A DNA stretch of 7,905 nucleotides from Anaerolineaceae bacterium. Its GTDB lineage: Bacteria; Chloroflexota; Anaerolineae; Anaerolineales; Anaerolineaceae. Each line of letters opens with the position of its first letter. Position 1 is the first letter of the stretch. A program made the position numbers and the translations under genes. The stretch spans positions 1-7,905 of the forward strand of contig WOZC01000172.1 in assembly GCA_011620465.1 (NCBI GenBank). Reading direction: 5' to 3'. Of this stretch, positions 6,627-7,905 are shown one piece after another. The notes under the pieces are model-generated. The model saw only the letters and a program-made list of their open reading frames with translations. It was not told where the DNA came from and made no database searches.

Positions 6627-6661
6627 TAACCATTACATAAAGCAATTATCTTGGAGGTTCC

Positions 6662-7798
6662 ATGAAAGCCGTCGTCCAACAACAGCAACTCGCCCACGGT
6701 GTCAGCATCGTTTCGCGGGCGGTCACGTCCCGCAGCACTCTCGCTGTCCTTTCCAACATCCTGATAAAAACTGACGATGGTCGTCTGCGACTCTCTGCCA
6801 CCAACCTCGAGCTGGGAATCAGCGCCTGGATCGGCGCTAAAGTTGAGCAAGAGGGCGGGCTTACCGTTCCTGCCAGAACTTTTGTTGACATGGTCAGCAA
6901 CCTTCCTAATGAAGAAGTCACCCTCATGGTTGACGAGCGCACCCAGAGTCTAAACGTCAAATGCGGCACGCTCAACACCGATATCAAGGGCATCAGTGCC
7001 GAAGAGTTCCCGCCAATGCCCACCCCAAACCTGGATGAAGCTATCGCGCTGAACCTCCAAAACTTCAAAGATCAGATCCAGCAGGTTGTTTTTGCCGCCT
7101 CCACTGACGATGCCCGCCCAAACCTCACCGGTGTGCACCTGACCTTCAACGGCTTCAGCCTCGAAATGGCAGCCACCGATGGCTATCGCATCTCTATCGC
7201 CAAGTCTGAGATGGCGCAAAAAGTTCCTCAAAACTTCGAAGCCCTGGTTCCCGCCCGTGCCCTGTCGGAACTGAGCCGCATTGCCACAGATGGCGATGAG
7301 ACCCTGCTCATCTCCTTTCCCCAGGGTCGCGGTCAGGTCATCTTCCAGATGAAAAATGCCCAGTTGGTCTCACAGTTGATCGAAGGCAGTTTCCCCAACT
7401 ACAGCGCAATTATCCCGCCTTCTTTCAAGACGCGCACCGTCCTTTCCACCGCGCAGTTGCTCAAAGCCTGCAAGCAAACTGAGATCATCGCACGCGAGGG
7501 CAGCTACATCGCCAAGCTCGACATTCAACCTGAGGTCGAAGGGCAAAAGAGCTCCTTGCTCGAAATCTCTGCTCGCTCTGAGCAGACCGGTTCGTCTGAG
7601 GTCATGGTAGACGCCTCGATCGACGGCGTACCGCTCTTGATCTCGTTCAACATCCGCTACCTGCGGGAAGCGCTGGAGGTCATCAAAACCCCTAACGTGG
7701 TGCTTGAGACCAATGCCGTTCACACTCCTGGATTGCTGCGCCCGGTTGGTGACGAAAACTTCACCCATATCATCATGCCCATCAACACCGCACGGTAG
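6662..7798 (+). CDS. dnaN: DNA polymerase III subunit beta (sliding clamp)
   Basis: The beta clamp is a ring-shaped homodimer that encircles DNA and tethers DNA polymerase III and other replication and repair proteins. The 378-residue protein has the expected three-domain length. Recognisable pieces are SRSTLAVLSNILI (23-35) and LRLSATNLELGI (42-53) in domain 1, FAASTDDARPNLTGV (144-158) and MAATDGYRISIA (169-180) in domain 2, LIEGSFPNY (239-247) at the start of domain 3, and the C-terminal PGLLRPVGDENFTHIIMPI (356-374), which forms part of the pocket for clamp-binding peptides. GGAGG four bases upstream fixes the start. The gene has its own promoter and a strong terminator right after it, so it is a single-gene unit here; dnaA, recF and gyrB, often next to it in bacteria, are absent from both sides as far as the window reaches. 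Confidence 0.97.
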   Translation: MKAVVQQQQLAHGVSIVSRAVTSRSTLAVLSNILIKTDDGRLRLSATNLELGISAWIGAKVEQEGGLTVPARTFVDMVSNLPNEEVTLMVDERTQSLNVKCGTLNTDIKGISAEEFPPMPTPNLDEAIALNLQNFKDQIQQVVFAASTDDARPNLTGVHLTFNGFSLEMAATDGYRISIAKSEMAQKVPQNFEALVPARALSELSRIATDGDETLLISFPQGRGQVIFQMKNAQLVSQLIEGSFPNYSAIIPPSFKTRTVLSTAQLLKACKQTEIIAREGSYIAKLDIQPEVEGQKSSLLEISARSEQTGSSEVMVDASIDGVPLLISFNIRYLREALEVIKTPNVVLETNAVHTPGLLRPVGDENFTHIIMPINTAR

Positions 7799-7818
7799 TA
7801 ATTCTTTAGATTTGTTAG

Positions 7819-7849
7819 GCCGGGTTGCGTTTTTCAACCCGGCTTTTTT
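7819..7849. terminator. Strong terminator after dnaN, usable from both sides
   Basis: GCCGGGTTG (7819-7827) pairs perfectly with CAACCCGGC (7835-7843) around a seven-base loop and is followed by six T residues (7844-7849). It begins 20 bases after the dnaN stop. Read on the minus strand it also follows closely the stop of the putative gene entering from the right. Confidence 0.9.
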
Positions 7850-7905
7850 CTACATTTCCATGGTAACCAATTCCCAAATGTGACTGCCCAGGGCGTGCCC
7901 CCAGC
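7850..7905 (-). CDS. Probable C-terminus of a convergent gene cut by the window edge
   Basis: One minus-strand frame is open from the right edge to TAG at 7852-7850 and ends WGHALGSHIWELVTMEM. The composition is protein-like, and the stop sits directly at the dnaN terminator, as expected for a convergent gene sharing it. The other two minus frames are also open over this short stretch, so the choice rests on the well-placed stop. The family cannot be named from 17 residues. Confidence 0.4.
   Translation of the reverse strand, partial: WGHALGSHIWELVTMEM

Noticed and set aside
6600..6661. Replication origin next to dnaN
   Set aside because: No DnaA boxes (TTATNCACA or near matches in clusters) and no AT-rich iteron array are visible here or elsewhere in the window, and dnaA is not adjacent.
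6646..7068. Long minus-strand open frames opposite dnaN (6646-7068, 6950-7231, 7370-7837)
   Set aside because: They lie over a well-defined dnaN frame, have no recognisable protein features or ribosome sites, and result from the codon pattern of the opposite strand.

Overview
The window carries ordinary bacterial chromosomal genes at roughly 50% GC, with strong Shine-Dalgarno sites, compact spacing and hairpin terminators shared between convergent genes. I find no phage or insertion-sequence genes, no CRISPR array and no RNA gene. The style of the proteins (a 378-residue sliding clamp, a DegV protein, a KBL of 394 residues, a NagB of the form with Asn in the catalytic loop) suggests Chloroflexota, possibly Anaerolineae. 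That is an impression from sequence style, not a search result.

Layout from left to right. Positions 1-62 may hold the C-terminal tail of a plus-strand gene. Positions 82-495 (minus) hold a broken VOC/glyoxalase-like gene with an early stop and two compensating frameshifts. Positions 496-846 hold no convincing gene and end at a hairpin terminator. Glycine C-acetyltransferase (kbl, minus, 911-2095) and glucosamine-6-phosphate deaminase (nagB, plus, 2235-2969) are transcribed divergently from a 139-base spacer. A DegV/FakB-type fatty-acid-binding protein (minus, 3049-3897) converges on nagB across a shared terminator. A 233-base spacer follows, with a 10-bp tandem repeat beside a perfect 12-bp palindrome. 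Then comes a two-gene minus-strand operon: an MFS permease (5309-6541) is translationally coupled through an ATGA overlap to a nucleotidyltransferase-GNAT fusion (4131-5312). Divergent from it, dnaN (plus, 6662-7798) has its own promoter and a strong terminator. The last 56 bases look like the C-terminus of a convergent minus-strand gene.

Functionally, kbl (threonine/glycine breakdown), nagB (amino-sugar entry into glycolysis), degV (fatty-acid handling for phospholipid synthesis) and dnaN (DNA polymerase clamp) are housekeeping genes with no obvious joint role. The MFS/nucleotidyltransferase-GNAT pair is the accessory-looking element. Its N-terminal domain resembles the lincosamide/aminoglycoside nucleotidyltransferases and keeps the metal-binding aspartates. 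Its C-terminal domain looks like a GNAT fold with an eroded acetyl-CoA loop. A small-molecule modification plus transport unit is the natural hypothesis, but the substrate cannot be read from the sequence.
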